A stretch of 64,000 bases of DNA from contig NZ_BMVK01000001.1 of NCBI RefSeq assembly GCF_014650675.1, forward strand, positions 806,001-870,000, in the 5' to 3' direction. This DNA comes from Streptomyces anulatus (GTDB taxonomy: Bacteria; Actinomycetota; Actinomycetes; Streptomycetales; Streptomycetaceae). The position numbers and the translations under genes are program-made. Below the pieces are notes generated by a model. It had not been told where the DNA came from and did no database searches. It worked only from the letters and a program-made list of their open reading frames with translations. This document shows positions 55,198 through 63,729 of this stretch, one piece after another; position 1 is the first letter of the stretch; every line of letters starts with the position of its first letter.

Positions 55198-55464
55198 ATG
55201 CGTATCCAGGTCAGCAGGACCGGCGGCTTCGCCGGCATCGCCCGCCGCCATGAGGTCGACACCGGGGGAAGGGCGGACGCCGCGGAGTGGCAGGCCCTCG
55301 CCGAGGAGGCGCTCCGCTCCGCGCGGGACACCCCGCCGACGGGCGTACCGGACGGCTTCCGGTACGCGATCACCGTCGGGGACCGCACCGTGTACTGCGC
55401 TGACCCCGATCTGACCGGGGCGCAGCGCACGCTGATCTCACGCGTCCTCAAGGAGGGCGCGTGA
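55198..55464 (+). CDS. emfourin-like protealysin inhibitor
   Basis: 88 residues. MRIQVSRTGGFAGIARRHEV is the family-typical start, followed by a helix (EWQALAEEALRSARD) and PDGFRYAITVGDRTVYC. The short conserved beta-alpha-beta layout and its position 60 bases after a protealysin-like M4 gene identify it as emfourin (M4in), which inhibits the enzyme inside the cell. The ATG at 55198 is used; the frame continues upstream but the start has no homologous extension. It ends 26 bases from the convergent era gene. Confidence 0.87.
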   Translation: MRIQVSRTGGFAGIARRHEVDTGGRADAAEWQALAEEALRSARDTPPTGVPDGFRYAITVGDRTVYCADPDLTGAQRTLISRVLKEGA

Positions 55465-55489
55465 GATCGGCACCTTCTGCCGGACGGGT

Positions 55490-56455
55490 CTAGAACCCGA
55501 GCTTCCGCAGCTGCTTCGGGTCGCGCTGCCAGTCCTTGGCGACCTTCACGTGCAGGTCCAGGAAGACCGGCGTGCCGAGCAGGGCCTCGATGTGCTTGCG
55601 GGACTTGGTGCCGACGTCCTTCAGCCGCTGGCCCTTCGGGCCGATGATGATGCCCTTCTGGCTGGGGCGCTCGATGTAGACGTTGGCGTGGATGTCGAGC
55701 AGCGGCTTGTCCGCCGGACGGTCCGTGCGCGGCAGCATCTCCTCGACGACGACCGCGATGGAGTGCGGCAGCTCGTCGCGTACGCCCTCCAGCGCCGCCT
55801 CGCGGATCAGCTCCGCGACCATGACCATCTCCGGCTCGTCGGTGAGGTCGCCCTCCGGGTAGAGCGGCGGGCTCACGGGGAGCAGCGGGGCGATGAGGTC
55901 GGCGAGCAGGCCCACCTGCTGGTCCTTGACCGCCGAGACCGGGATGATCTCGGCCCACTCGAAGCCGAGTTCGTCGGCCAGCGCGGAGACGGCGAGGAGC
56001 TGTTCGGCCAGCGCCTTCGACTCGACCAGGTCGGTCTTGGTGATGATGGCGATCTTGGGGGTCTTCTTGATCCCCGCGAGCTCCTTGACGATGTACTTGT
56101 CGCCGGGGCCGAGCTTCTGGTCGGCGGGCAGGCAGAAGCCGATGACGTCGACCTCGGCCCAGGTGGTCCGCACGACGTCGTTGAGCCGCTCGCCCAGGAG
56201 CGTGCGCGGCTTGTGGAGGCCGGGGGTGTCGACCAGGATCAGCTGCGCGTCGTCACGGTGCACGATGCCGCGCACCGTGTGCCGGGTGGTCTGGGGGCGG
56301 TTGGAGGTGATCGCCACCTTCTGACCGACGAGAGCGTTCGTGAGGGTGGACTTGCCCGCGTTGGGGCGGCCCACGAAGCAGGCGAAGCCGGCCCGGTGGG
56401 GGGAGGTGGTCTCCGCTTGCGCGGCAGCGGATTCTTGGTTCGGTCGAGCGCTCAT
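55490..56455 (-). CDS. era: GTPase Era
   Basis: 321 residues. G1 is GRPNAGKST (29-37 from MSARPNQ), G3 DTPG, G4 TKTD and G5 in IIPVSA. The KH domain (about 240-310) has IIIGPKGQRLKDVGTKSRK, which binds the 3' end of 16S rRNA. Era assists assembly of the small ribosomal subunit. The ATG at 56455 is chosen because GGGGAG lies ten bases upstream; an ATG at 56464 is possible. Converges with the emfourin gene. Confidence 0.96.
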   Translation of the reverse strand: MSARPNQESAAAQAETTSPHRAGFACFVGRPNAGKSTLTNALVGQKVAITSNRPQTTRHTVRGIVHRDDAQLILVDTPGLHKPRTLLGERLNDVVRTTWAEVDVIGFCLPADQKLGPGDKYIVKELAGIKKTPKIAIITKTDLVESKALAEQLLAVSALADELGFEWAEIIPVSAVKDQQVGLLADLIAPLLPVSPPLYPEGDLTDEPEMVMVAELIREAALEGVRDELPHSIAVVVEEMLPRTDRPADKPLLDIHANVYIERPSQKGIIIGPKGQRLKDVGTKSRKHIEALLGTPVFLDLHVKVAKDWQRDPKQLRKLGF

Positions 56456-56524
56456 GGCGACCATTCTCCCCGATCCCGGCGGCGCTGCCGCACAGTGGGC
56501 CGGGCGAGGCTCGTCACGGGCGCC

Positions 56525-57469
56525 TCAGGCCGTACGCGTACGGCGTCGGCGGGCCCGTGCCCACAGGGCCGTTCCGGCGGCGATGAGCACGGCGAGCACT
56601 CCGGCCAGGAGCCACGGCACGGCCAGGAACGCGACGGCCGCCGACTCCCGGGTGCCCTTCGCGGTGGCGGTGAGTTCGACCTCGGCCCGGTCCAGCTGCG
56701 GTGCGCCCTCCCAGGTCTCGGTCAGCCGGACCTGCTGGCGGGGCAGCAGCTCGGCGGGCAGCTTCGTCAGACCGCGCTTCAGCAGGGTCCGGCCGAAGAG
56801 GCCCTCGGCGCGCAGGGCGACGGCGGGGGCGAGGGTGACGTTCCCCCGGTTGTGCAGGGTGTACGAGATGACGGCGCGGCTCGCGCCGGTGCCCGGGACC
56901 AGCGGGCGGTGCCGCTCGATCCGGATGTCCTCGACGGAGAGCGCGGGGACGGTGGGCCCGTTCACCCGCAGGTGGATCCGGGCGCCGACGGCTCTGCGGA
57001 CGCCTACGGCCAGGGAGCCGTGGCGGGTGGCCTCGACGCGTTCGTCCAGGGCGATCAGGGCGCCGGGGTGGTCGCCCGGCTCGGCGTTCTCCGGGACCTC
57101 GATGGTGAGGGGCACGGTGACCGAGGCCCTGGGGCCCACGGTGACGGTGTCCCGGTCGGTGCGGGCCCAGGCGCCGATGGAGCGCTGCTTCTCGTTCAGG
57201 TCGCGGACCGCGAAGCCGCCGTCGCGCGGGGTGTTGTAGGCGTCGGCCGCGTACAGCCGCAGGGTCAGCGGCTTCGCGGTCTTGTTGGTGACGGTGACCC
57301 GGTCGGTGAGCGTGGTGCCCGGGGCGGCGAAGAGGTAGAGGGAGGGGCGTTCGCCGGACGGGCCGGTGGCCGGCCGGACGGACCAGCTGCCGTTGTCGGC
57401 CGGGTGGGCGGCGGGCGTGCCGAGGAGCAGCAGGGCGGCGGTCAGGAGGAGTACGGGGAGCTTGCGCAC
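56525..57469 (-). CDS. DUF916-type secreted, membrane-anchored protein (WxL-associated)
   Basis: 314 residues. Signal peptide (MRKLPVLLLTAALLLLGTPA), then an immunoglobulin-like domain (SLYLFAAPGTTLTDRVTVTNKTAKPLTLRLYAADAYNT), a second beta domain and a C-terminal helix (VPWLLAGVLAVLIAAGTALW) followed by a basic ARARRRRTRTA anchor. This is the layout of DUF916 proteins that accompany WxL-domain proteins in Gram-positives and bind peptidoglycan. GTG start at 57469. It follows a WxL-like gene by 98 bases with a hairpin between. Confidence 0.85.
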   Translation of the reverse strand: MRKLPVLLLTAALLLLGTPAAHPADNGSWSVRPATGPSGERPSLYLFAAPGTTLTDRVTVTNKTAKPLTLRLYAADAYNTPRDGGFAVRDLNEKQRSIGAWARTDRDTVTVGPRASVTVPLTIEVPENAEPGDHPGALIALDERVEATRHGSLAVGVRRAVGARIHLRVNGPTVPALSVEDIRIERHRPLVPGTGASRAVISYTLHNRGNVTLAPAVALRAEGLFGRTLLKRGLTKLPAELLPRQQVRLTETWEGAPQLDRAEVELTATAKGTRESAAVAFLAVPWLLAGVLAVLIAAGTALWARARRRRTRTA

Positions 57470-57501
57470 GGTACGGGACCCCCAGGTCGCGTCCGGGTGG
57501 A

Positions 57502-57531
57502 GTGGGCCGGCCGGGTGCGCGCCCGGCCCAC
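57502..57531 (-). repeat. 9-bp hairpin between the WxL-like and DUF916 genes
   Basis: GTGGGCCGG (57502-57510) pairs with CCGGCCCAC (57523-57531). It lies between two leftward genes and could attenuate transcription of the second. Confidence 0.5.
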
Positions 57532-57567
57532 GGTGGTGAGGCCGAGGCCTCGGGTGCGGGCCGCGCC

Positions 57568-58914
57568 TCAGGTGAGCGTGAGGGTCAGCACTCCCGCGTA
57601 GGAACCGGCCCCGGTGAAGGCCGGGACGTCCAGGGAGAGCCCCGCGTCGACGGTGAACTCCCCTCCGGTGGCCGCCCCGTCGGGCGTCGACGCCAGGGTG
57701 GCGCCGGCGCTGCCGACCGCTCCGGCGCTGCCCGCCGCGCAGGTGCTCGGGCTGCCGGGCTTCGTGGCGCAGGACGGGGTCCAGCCGAGGGCGTCGGCGC
57801 TGATCCGCGCCCCGCCCGGACCCTTGAAGTCGGTGACCTTGCCGGTGAGGGACCAGCCGGCGGGGCCGCCGCGGAAGTCCTCGACGGTCACCGTCCGCAG
57901 GTCGCCGGTGGAGGCGCCGCCCCGGCCGAAGTCGACCCCGGACAGCTGGACGCTGTCGCCGGCCTGGGTCATGGACAGCGTGCCCGCCCGGACGGTCGTG
58001 GTGAGCTGCTGGCTGCCGTCGGGGATCTCACCGCCCCCGGTGACGGTGTACGCCAGGGGGCCCGCGCCCTTCTCGGCGTCCCAGGCGCCGCCCTCGTAGG
58101 CGACGATGCCGGTGGTGTCCGGGTCGCTGACGGCGAGCTTGGCGGTGAAGGCCCCGGATCCGTCGGCGGTGGCCGTGGTGGTGTCACCGGTCTGCGCGTC
58201 GCCGTCGCGGCCCGCCACGGTGATGCCCGCGCCCGGGGTGAACTTCGTGCCGGTGACGGTGACCTCGTCGCCCGCCTGCCCGGAGGCGGCCGAGAGCTGG
58301 ACGGCGCGTTCGTTGACCTGGCCGCCGCCGGTGGCGACGACGGTCTCCGACACGGGGGCGGGCGGGCCCGTCACCGTGCAGGGGGTGTCCAGCTCCATGA
58401 TGTAGCTGGTGTGGATGTTGTAGTCGCCGGGCGACAGGGTGATCGCGCCGGGTGCGGTGACGGTGAACGTGCCCGTCATGGAGAACGACGGGAAGGCGCC
58501 CTTGCCGGGGACCGGAGGATTCTTCTTCGGCCCCGCGACGGTGACGTCGCCGCTCTGCGCGCCGCCGAGGGTGACCTTCCCGGTCGGCGTCATGATGTCG
58601 GCGGGCAGGGCCAGGTCGACCGGGTTGCTGGCGGCGGGCACGACCACGGTGTAGGTCACGGCGACGGTGTCGCCGACCTGCGGGGTCGCGTCGTCGACGG
58701 TGATCTGCGCGGTCGTGGTGCCGTCGATGGGCGGGATGCCCGCGATGGGCGGCGGGATGCAGTGGGTGGGGAAGTCCACCGCGACGGAGGCCGTCGCGGC
58801 GGCCTGCGCCGGACCCCCGAGCAGCCCTCCCCCGGTGACGACGAGTGCGGTGATGCCCAGGGCGGCGGCCCAGCGGCGCCGCGGTTCGGTGGATCTTCGC
58901 ATGGTCGGTCGCAT
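57568..58914 (-). CDS. large secreted beta-sandwich protein, WxL-like
   Basis: 448 residues. An N-terminal signal (RRSTEPRRRWAAALGITALVVTGGG..., ending around AQA), then a region with TTTAQITVDDATPQVGDTVAVTYTV (Ig-like), several beta repeats with TIG/IPT-like GDEVTVTGTKFTPGAGITVAG, and a C-terminal domain ending GSYAGVLTLTLT that resembles the WxL surface-binding fold. Glycine- and threonine-rich composition fits an extracellular wall protein. The ATG at 58914 has GGAGGG about ten bases upstream; a second ATG is at 58902. It is co-oriented with a DUF916 gene, its usual partner. Confidence 0.8.
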   Translation of the reverse strand: MRPTMRRSTEPRRRWAAALGITALVVTGGGLLGGPAQAAATASVAVDFPTHCIPPPIAGIPPIDGTTTAQITVDDATPQVGDTVAVTYTVVVPAASNPVDLALPADIMTPTGKVTLGGAQSGDVTVAGPKKNPPVPGKGAFPSFSMTGTFTVTAPGAITLSPGDYNIHTSYIMELDTPCTVTGPPAPVSETVVATGGGQVNERAVQLSAASGQAGDEVTVTGTKFTPGAGITVAGRDGDAQTGDTTTATADGSGAFTAKLAVSDPDTTGIVAYEGGAWDAEKGAGPLAYTVTGGGEIPDGSQQLTTTVRAGTLSMTQAGDSVQLSGVDFGRGGASTGDLRTVTVEDFRGGPAGWSLTGKVTDFKGPGGARISADALGWTPSCATKPGSPSTCAAGSAGAVGSAGATLASTPDGAATGGEFTVDAGLSLDVPAFTGAGSYAGVLTLTLT

Positions 58915-59144
58915 GAATTCGGTGCCCTCCTGCGGAAAGCGGTACGGCGGCTCTTCCGTACCGGCAGGGGGCCATTGATGACCCGGGCGAAAAAGAAGTC
59001 AATGCAGACGAAATGCGGTGACTGATGGCCCATCAGATGGTGTCAAGATCGGCCTGCGGTGAGTCCTCCGCCCGGGCGGGCCGTCGCACGGCCCCGCTCG
59101 CCCCGCCGTCGCACACCGGACCGGCCCGCCGTCGCACGGCCGGT

Positions 59145-59498
59145 TCAGCCCGCCGTGACGCGGACCCGCAGCGTGCCGTCCGGGCCCGCGAGCAGCACCG
59201 GGGTGTCCGGTCCGCCGAGGTCCCGCACCGCGGCCCGGTCGTCGTCCGAGGGCGTCCCGGCGGCGGAGACGACCGCGGCCGCCTCCAGCGAGGTCGCGCC
59301 GCTGGCCACCGCCATGGCGACGGCGGTCTGCAGGGCGCTGAGCTTCAGCGACTCCAGCGCCACCGTGCCCGCGACATACGTGCGTCCCGTCTCGTCGCGT
59401 ACGGCCGCGCCCTCGGGCACCCCGTTGCGGGCACGGGCGCTGCGCGCCAGCGTGACGATCTTGCGGTCCTCGGCGTCGAGCTCCGTGATGTCGGTCAT
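59145..59498 (-). CDS. degenerate cytidine deaminase-like protein
   Basis: 117 residues. The fold resembles small cytidine/blasticidin-S deaminases (EDRKIVTLARSARARNGVPEGAAVRD, then ALESLKLSALQTAVAMAVASGAT). The zinc motifs of active enzymes (HAE and PCxxC) are missing: the corresponding sites read LSALQTA and DDDRAAVRDLG. It is therefore probably catalytically inactive, perhaps a binding or structural protein. Its position beside era is one I associate with this family in streptomycetes. Confidence 0.8.
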   Translation of the reverse strand: MTDITELDAEDRKIVTLARSARARNGVPEGAAVRDETGRTYVAGTVALESLKLSALQTAVAMAVASGATSLEAAAVVSAAGTPSDDDRAAVRDLGGPDTPVLLAGPDGTLRVRVTAG

Positions 59499-59574
59499 GG
59501 CACGAGCATACGAAGCGGGCGAGGACCCTCGCAGGTCACCCCGGCACCGGAAGCGTCCGGCCGTCCCGGACAGC

Positions 59575-60468
59575 TCACCCCGGCACCGGGTACATCGAGC
59601 CGCGCCGTCCCTCGGGCGAGGCGAGCCACTGGAGCCTGGCCTCGCAGCCGGTGCCGGGCAGCGGGGTGTGGAGCACGATCGCCAGGTCCGGCCGGGCGGG
59701 CACCCGCAGCTGGGTGGATTCCAGGACCAGGCGGCCGACGAGCGGGTGCTCCACCTCTTTGCGGTTCTGGCCGGCGGGCGCGATGTCGCGCCGCTCCCAC
59801 AGCTCGGAGAAGAGGCGGCTGGCCGCCTTCGCCTCCTCGATCACGGCCCGGAATCCGTCGTCGTCCGGGGAGTCCGAGCAGGCCGCCCGGAACTGGGCCA
59901 CCACCCGGGGGGCCAGCGCGTCCCAGCTCGGCGCGGTGCGGGAGCGGTAGACCGGGTCGGTGAAGAAGGCGATCAGGCAGTTCTGCCGGATCCCGGGACG
60001 CATTCCGAGGACCGCGGCGGACGCGTCGTTGTACAGGACGGTGTTCCAGTAGCGGTCCATGATGTGGGCCGGGTAGGGCATCCAGGCGTCGATGAGCCGG
60101 GTCAGTCCCTCGCACATGTCGGCGTCGGCCGGATCGACCTCGGGCGGGGGCGCGTTCAGCCCGGCCAGCACGTACAGATGGCGGCGCTCGGCGCTGCTCA
60201 GGCGCAGCACCCGGGCGACGGAGTCCAGCACCTGCGGGGAGACGGTGATGTCGCGGCCCTGCTCCAGCCACTGGTACCAGGAGACGCCCACCCCGGCGAG
60301 GACGGCGACCTCCTCGCGGCGCAGACCCGGGGTGCGGCGGCGGGCTCCCCCGGGCAGGCCCGCCTCGTCCGGGGTGATGCGCGCCCGGCGGCTCCTGAGG
60401 AACTCGCGGAGTTCGGCGAGGCGGTGGGCCTTCGTGCCGTCCGTCGCCTGCTGGGCCGGTGTGGCCAC
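59575..60468 (-). CDS. XRE-family regulator (MmyB-like ligand-binding C-terminus)
   Basis: 297 residues. The HTH (about 15-90) contains RRRTPGLRREEVAVLAGVGVSWYQWLEQGRDITVS, a classic MmyB/XRE domain. The C-terminal domain (about 110-290: YWNTVLYNDASAAVLGM ... GCEARLQWLASPEG) is the MmyB-type ligand pocket. The GTG at 60468 has GGGGGAG upstream. It is divergent from an MFS exporter (101 bases), the standard arrangement in which the regulator controls the exporter in response to its substrate. Confidence 0.93.
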   Translation of the reverse strand: MATPAQQATDGTKAHRLAELREFLRSRRARITPDEAGLPGGARRRTPGLRREEVAVLAGVGVSWYQWLEQGRDITVSPQVLDSVARVLRLSSAERRHLYVLAGLNAPPPEVDPADADMCEGLTRLIDAWMPYPAHIMDRYWNTVLYNDASAAVLGMRPGIRQNCLIAFFTDPVYRSRTAPSWDALAPRVVAQFRAACSDSPDDDGFRAVIEEAKAASRLFSELWERRDIAPAGQNRKEVEHPLVGRLVLESTQLRVPARPDLAIVLHTPLPGTGCEARLQWLASPEGRRGSMYPVPG

Positions 60469-60569
60469 GTACTCCCCCTGCTGTCCGTGCGTGCGCCTGC
60501 CTGGTGGTGCGGGCAACAGGATAAGTTCCCGCTCCCCACGGTTATTCCGGCCGACGCAGGGTGGGGGCC

Positions 60570-62006
60570 ATGGCGATCGAATCCCCTTCCACCTCTGCCG
60601 CTTCTCCCGCTCCTCCTGTCACCCCGCTGTCCCCCGCGCGCCCCGGGGCCGGCCCGCCCCGGCTCACCGGCCGGGCCCGGCTGGTCCTCTTCGTGCTGTG
60701 CGCCGCCCAGTTCATGGTGGCCCTGGACTTCTCCGTGCTGAACGTGGCGCTGCCGGTGCTCGGCAGGGACCTCGGGCTGAGCACCACGGGCCTCCAGTGG
60801 GCCGTCACCGCGTTCGCGCTGCCGTCCGGGGGCTTCCTGCTGCTCTTCGGGAGGATCGCCGATCTGTTCGGGCGGCGCAGGCTGTTCCTCATCGGGCTCA
60901 CCCTCTTCGGGGCCGCGTCCCTGCTGGCGACACTGGCCTGGGACCCGGCCTCCTTCCTCGCCGCACGGGCGCTCCAGGGTCTGGGCGCCGCGGTCATCGT
61001 GCCGACCGGGATGTCCCTGCTGACGACCACGTTCCCGGAGGGGCCGCTGCGCGACCGGGCGCTCGGGATCAGCGGCACGCTGATGTCGCTCGGCTTCACG
61101 GTGGGCATGGTCGCGGGCGGCGTGCTGACCGAGACGCTGGGCTGGCGCTCCACGATGGGCCTGCTGGCGGTGGCCTCGGTCGTGGTGCTGGTGCCGGCCC
61201 CCGGGGTCCTGGCCGAGTCGCGCACGACGGACCGGCAACGGCTGGACGTACCGGGCGCGGTGAGCGTCACCGGCGGTCTGCTGGCGCTGATCTACGCACT
61301 GTCGACGGCGGCGGAGCGCGGCTTCGGCGGCGTGGACGTGCTGGTCACCCTGGTCCTCGGCGTCGCCCTGCTCTCGGCGTTCGTCGTGGTGGAGTCCCGC
61401 TCGGCGGCCCCGCTGGTGTCGCTGCCGATGCTGCGGCGGCGGACGGTGGCGTTCGGCAACCTGGGCGGTCTGGTGACCTTCTCGATGATGAGCACCGTCG
61501 TCTTCGTCCTGACCCTGTACCTCCAGGAGGTCCTGGACCTCTCACCGTTCTCCACCGGTCTGGTCTTCGGGGTGCAGGGCGTGCTGTCGGTGGTGGCGGG
61601 GATGTACGCCCCGAAGCTGATCGGCCGGATCGGCGCCCGCCGGACCCTGGCGCTGTCGCTGCTCGGGCAGGGGCTGTTCATCGGCGCGCTGCTGGGCCTG
61701 GGGTCGGATACCGGGGCGTTGCTCGCGACGGCCGCGGTGTCGCTGTCCAGCATGTTCCACCTGGGCGCGATCATCTCGTACGGACTGATCGTGACGTCCG
61801 GCGTCCCGAACGAGGAGCAGGGCCTGGCGACCGGTCTGGTCACCACGACCCAGCAGGTCGGCCTCACGGTCGGCATCCCGCTGCTGGGCGTGCTGGCCAC
61901 GACGCAGGACACCCTGTTCGACGGCGTACGGACGGTGGTCGCGGTCGCGGGGGCCATCCTGCTGACGGCGGGCGCGGCGGTGGCGGCGGGGCTGCGGCGG
62001 AGCTGA
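60570..62006 (+). CDS. MFS transporter, DHA2-type (14 helices)
   Basis: 478 residues with 14 hydrophobic helices. Motif A GRIADLFGRRRLFLIG lies between helices 2 and 3, and the early ALDFSVLNVALPVLGRDLGLS motif is typical of drug:H+ antiporters of the DHA2 (EmrB/QacA) family. The central loop DRQRLDVPGAVSVTGG separates the two halves. The ATG at 60570 is selected; an in-frame GTG three codons upstream is also possible. Divergent from an MmyB-type regulator; it likely exports a drug or a metabolite sensed by it. Confidence 0.93.
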   Translation: MAIESPSTSAASPAPPVTPLSPARPGAGPPRLTGRARLVLFVLCAAQFMVALDFSVLNVALPVLGRDLGLSTTGLQWAVTAFALPSGGFLLLFGRIADLFGRRRLFLIGLTLFGAASLLATLAWDPASFLAARALQGLGAAVIVPTGMSLLTTTFPEGPLRDRALGISGTLMSLGFTVGMVAGGVLTETLGWRSTMGLLAVASVVVLVPAPGVLAESRTTDRQRLDVPGAVSVTGGLLALIYALSTAAERGFGGVDVLVTLVLGVALLSAFVVVESRSAAPLVSLPMLRRRTVAFGNLGGLVTFSMMSTVVFVLTLYLQEVLDLSPFSTGLVFGVQGVLSVVAGMYAPKLIGRIGARRTLALSLLGQGLFIGALLGLGSDTGALLATAAVSLSSMFHLGAIISYGLIVTSGVPNEEQGLATGLVTTTQQVGLTVGIPLLGVLATTQDTLFDGVRTVVAVAGAILLTAGAAVAAGLRRS

Positions 62007-62007
62007 C

Positions 62008-62058
62008 CGTACGGGAACGGGCCCGCCCCCGCGGAGGGAGCGGGCCCGTTCCCGTACG
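62008..62058. terminator. 19-bp perfect terminator after the MFS gene
   Basis: Arms 62008-62026 and 62040-62058 pair completely around a 13-base loop. It lies 2 bases after the MFS stop and 23 before the convergent MmcQ gene, so it is bidirectional. Confidence 0.9.
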
Positions 62059-62080
62059 CACTTCTTCTGGCGCAGCTCTT

Positions 62081-62434
62081 CTACGGGCGGTCCAGCCGCA
62101 GCCGCTCCGCCTTCGGGAGTCCGGCGACCACCAGGTCGTAGGAGTCCTCGACCATCTCGCGCAGCAGCCGGTCCGGGACGCCGGAGACGGTGACCGTGTT
62201 CCAGTGGCGCTTGTTCATGTGCCAGCCGGGCACGATCGCGGGGTGCGTCCCGCGCAGCCGGATCGCCTCGTCGGGATCGCACTTGAGGTTGACGGTGAGC
62301 GGCTGTCCGTCCAGGGCGGTGAGGGCGAACATCTTGCCGAGCACCTTGAAGACGGAGGTCTCCGGGCCGAACGGGAACTCCTCCACGCTCGCGTTGAACT
62401 CCAGGCAGAAGGCCCGCAGCCGCTCCGGCGTCAT
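62081..62434 (-). CDS. MmcQ/YjbR-family DNA-binding protein
   Basis: 117 residues: LRAFCLEFNASVEEFPFGPETSVFKVLGKMFALT and VNLKCDPDEAIRLRGTHPAIVPGWHMNKRHWNTV are the family signature. The fold resembles a cyclic nucleotide/DNA-binding double-wing; the biochemical role is unresolved in most species. The ATG overlaps the CNNM gene stop by four bases (62431-62434), so it is translated with it. This pairing is conserved in actinomycetes. Confidence 0.92.
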   Translation of the reverse strand: MTPERLRAFCLEFNASVEEFPFGPETSVFKVLGKMFALTALDGQPLTVNLKCDPDEAIRLRGTHPAIVPGWHMNKRHWNTVTVSGVPDRLLREMVEDSYDLVVAGLPKAERLRLDRP

Positions 62435-63729
62435 TCCGCTTCCTTCTCCTCGGTCTCCTGGTGCTCCGGCTCCACGAGCACCGTGACGATCTTGTTCCGG
62501 CGGCCCGCGGGGGATTCCGCGGTGAGCCGGAGCCTACGGCCGTCGGGCAGCTCGACGGGCGCGGACGCACCGGCGATCGGGACCCGGCCGAGCGCCTTGG
62601 CGAGCAGACCGCCGACGGTCTCCACGTCCTCGTCGTCGTACTCGTCGAGGCCGAAGAGGTCGCCGAGGTCCCCGATGTCGAGCCGGGCGGTGACCCGGTA
62701 GCAGCCGTTCTCCAGCTCCTGGACGGGCGGCAGCTCCCGGTCGTACTCGTCGGTGATCTCGCCGACGATCTCCTCCAGGATGTCCTCGATGGTGACGATG
62801 CCCGCGGTGCCGCCGTACTCGTCGATGACGACCGCGACATGGCTGCGGTCCTGCTGCATCTCGCGCAGCAGGTCCCCGGCGTTCTTGGTGTCGGGGACGA
62901 AGGCGGCGGGGCGCATCGCGGTGGAGACGGGGTCGGCCTCGGACTCGCGGTTGATGTGCGTCTTGCGGACCAGGTCCTTGAGGTAGACGATCCCGACGAC
63001 GTCGTCCTCGTTCTCGCCGGTGACCGGGATCCGGGAGAAGCCGGAGCGCAGGGCGAGGGTGAGGGCCTGGCGGATCGTCTTGTAGCGCTCGATGGAGACC
63101 AGGTCGGTGCGCGGCACCATGACCTCGCGGACCAGCGTGTCGCCCAGCTCGAAGACGGAGTGCACCATGCGGCGCTCGTCGTCCTCGATGAGCGACTCCG
63201 CCTCGGCGAGGTCGACCATGGCGCGCAGCTCGGCCTCGCTGGCGAACGGGCCCTTGCGGAACCCCTTGCCCGGGGTCAGCGCGTTGCCGACGAGGATCAG
63301 CAGCTGCGGGATCGGCCCCATGATCCTGGCCAGCGGCAGCAGGACGTACGCCGCCGCCGTGGCCGTGTTCAGCGGGTGCTGGCGGCCGATGGTGCGCGGG
63401 GAGACGCCGATGGCGACGTAGCTGACGAGCACCATCACGCCCATCGCGACGGCCAGCGCCTCCCAGGTCTCGGGCAGTTCCTGGAGGCAGGCATAGGTGA
63501 CGAGGACGCCGGCCGACATCTCGCAGGCGACCCGCACCAGCAGGGCGACGTTGAGATAGCGGGTCGGGTCGGCCGCGATCTGCGCCAGCTTCGCGCTGCC
63601 GCGCCGGCCGGACCTGACCGCCTCGTCCGCCCGGAAGCTGGAGGTGCGGGCGATACCGGCCTCCGCGCAGGCGGCCAGCCAGCCGACGACGACCAGCAGC
63701 ACGGCCCCGGTGATCAGGGGCGCGCTCAC
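62431..63729 (-). CDS. hemolysin-like CNNM/CorC transporter-associated CBS protein
   Basis: 432 residues. The N-terminal CNNM (DUF21) transmembrane domain with three or four helices and [11 protein letters not shown] spans about 1-180; the regulatory CBS pair about 200-325 contains [21 protein letters not shown] and [25 protein letters not shown]; the CorC_HlyC domain is at about 340-425. Related proteins transport or regulate magnesium and cobalt. Overlaps both neighbours (ATGA at 62431-62434 and 63726-63729), so it belongs to a tightly coupled ybeY-CNNM-mmcQ operon. Confidence 0.94.
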   Translation of the reverse strand: MSAPLITGAVLLVVVGWLAACAEAGIARTSSFRADEAVRSGRRGSAKLAQIAADPTRYLNVALLVRVACEMSAGVLVTYACLQELPETWEALAVAMGVMVLVSYVAIGVSPRTIGRQHPLNTATAAAYVLLPLARIMGPIPQLLILVGNALTPGKGFRKGPFASEAELRAMVDLAEAESLIEDDERRMVHSVFELGDTLVREVMVPRTDLVSIERYKTIRQALTLALRSGFSRIPVTGENEDDVVGIVYLKDLVRKTHINRESEADPVSTAMRPAAFVPDTKNAGDLLREMQQDRSHVAVVIDEYGGTAGIVTIEDILEEIVGEITDEYDRELPPVQELENGCYRVTARLDIGDLGDLFGLDEYDDEDVETVGGLLAKALGRVPIAGASAPVELPDGRRLRLTAESPAGRRNKIVTVLVEPEHQETEEKEAE

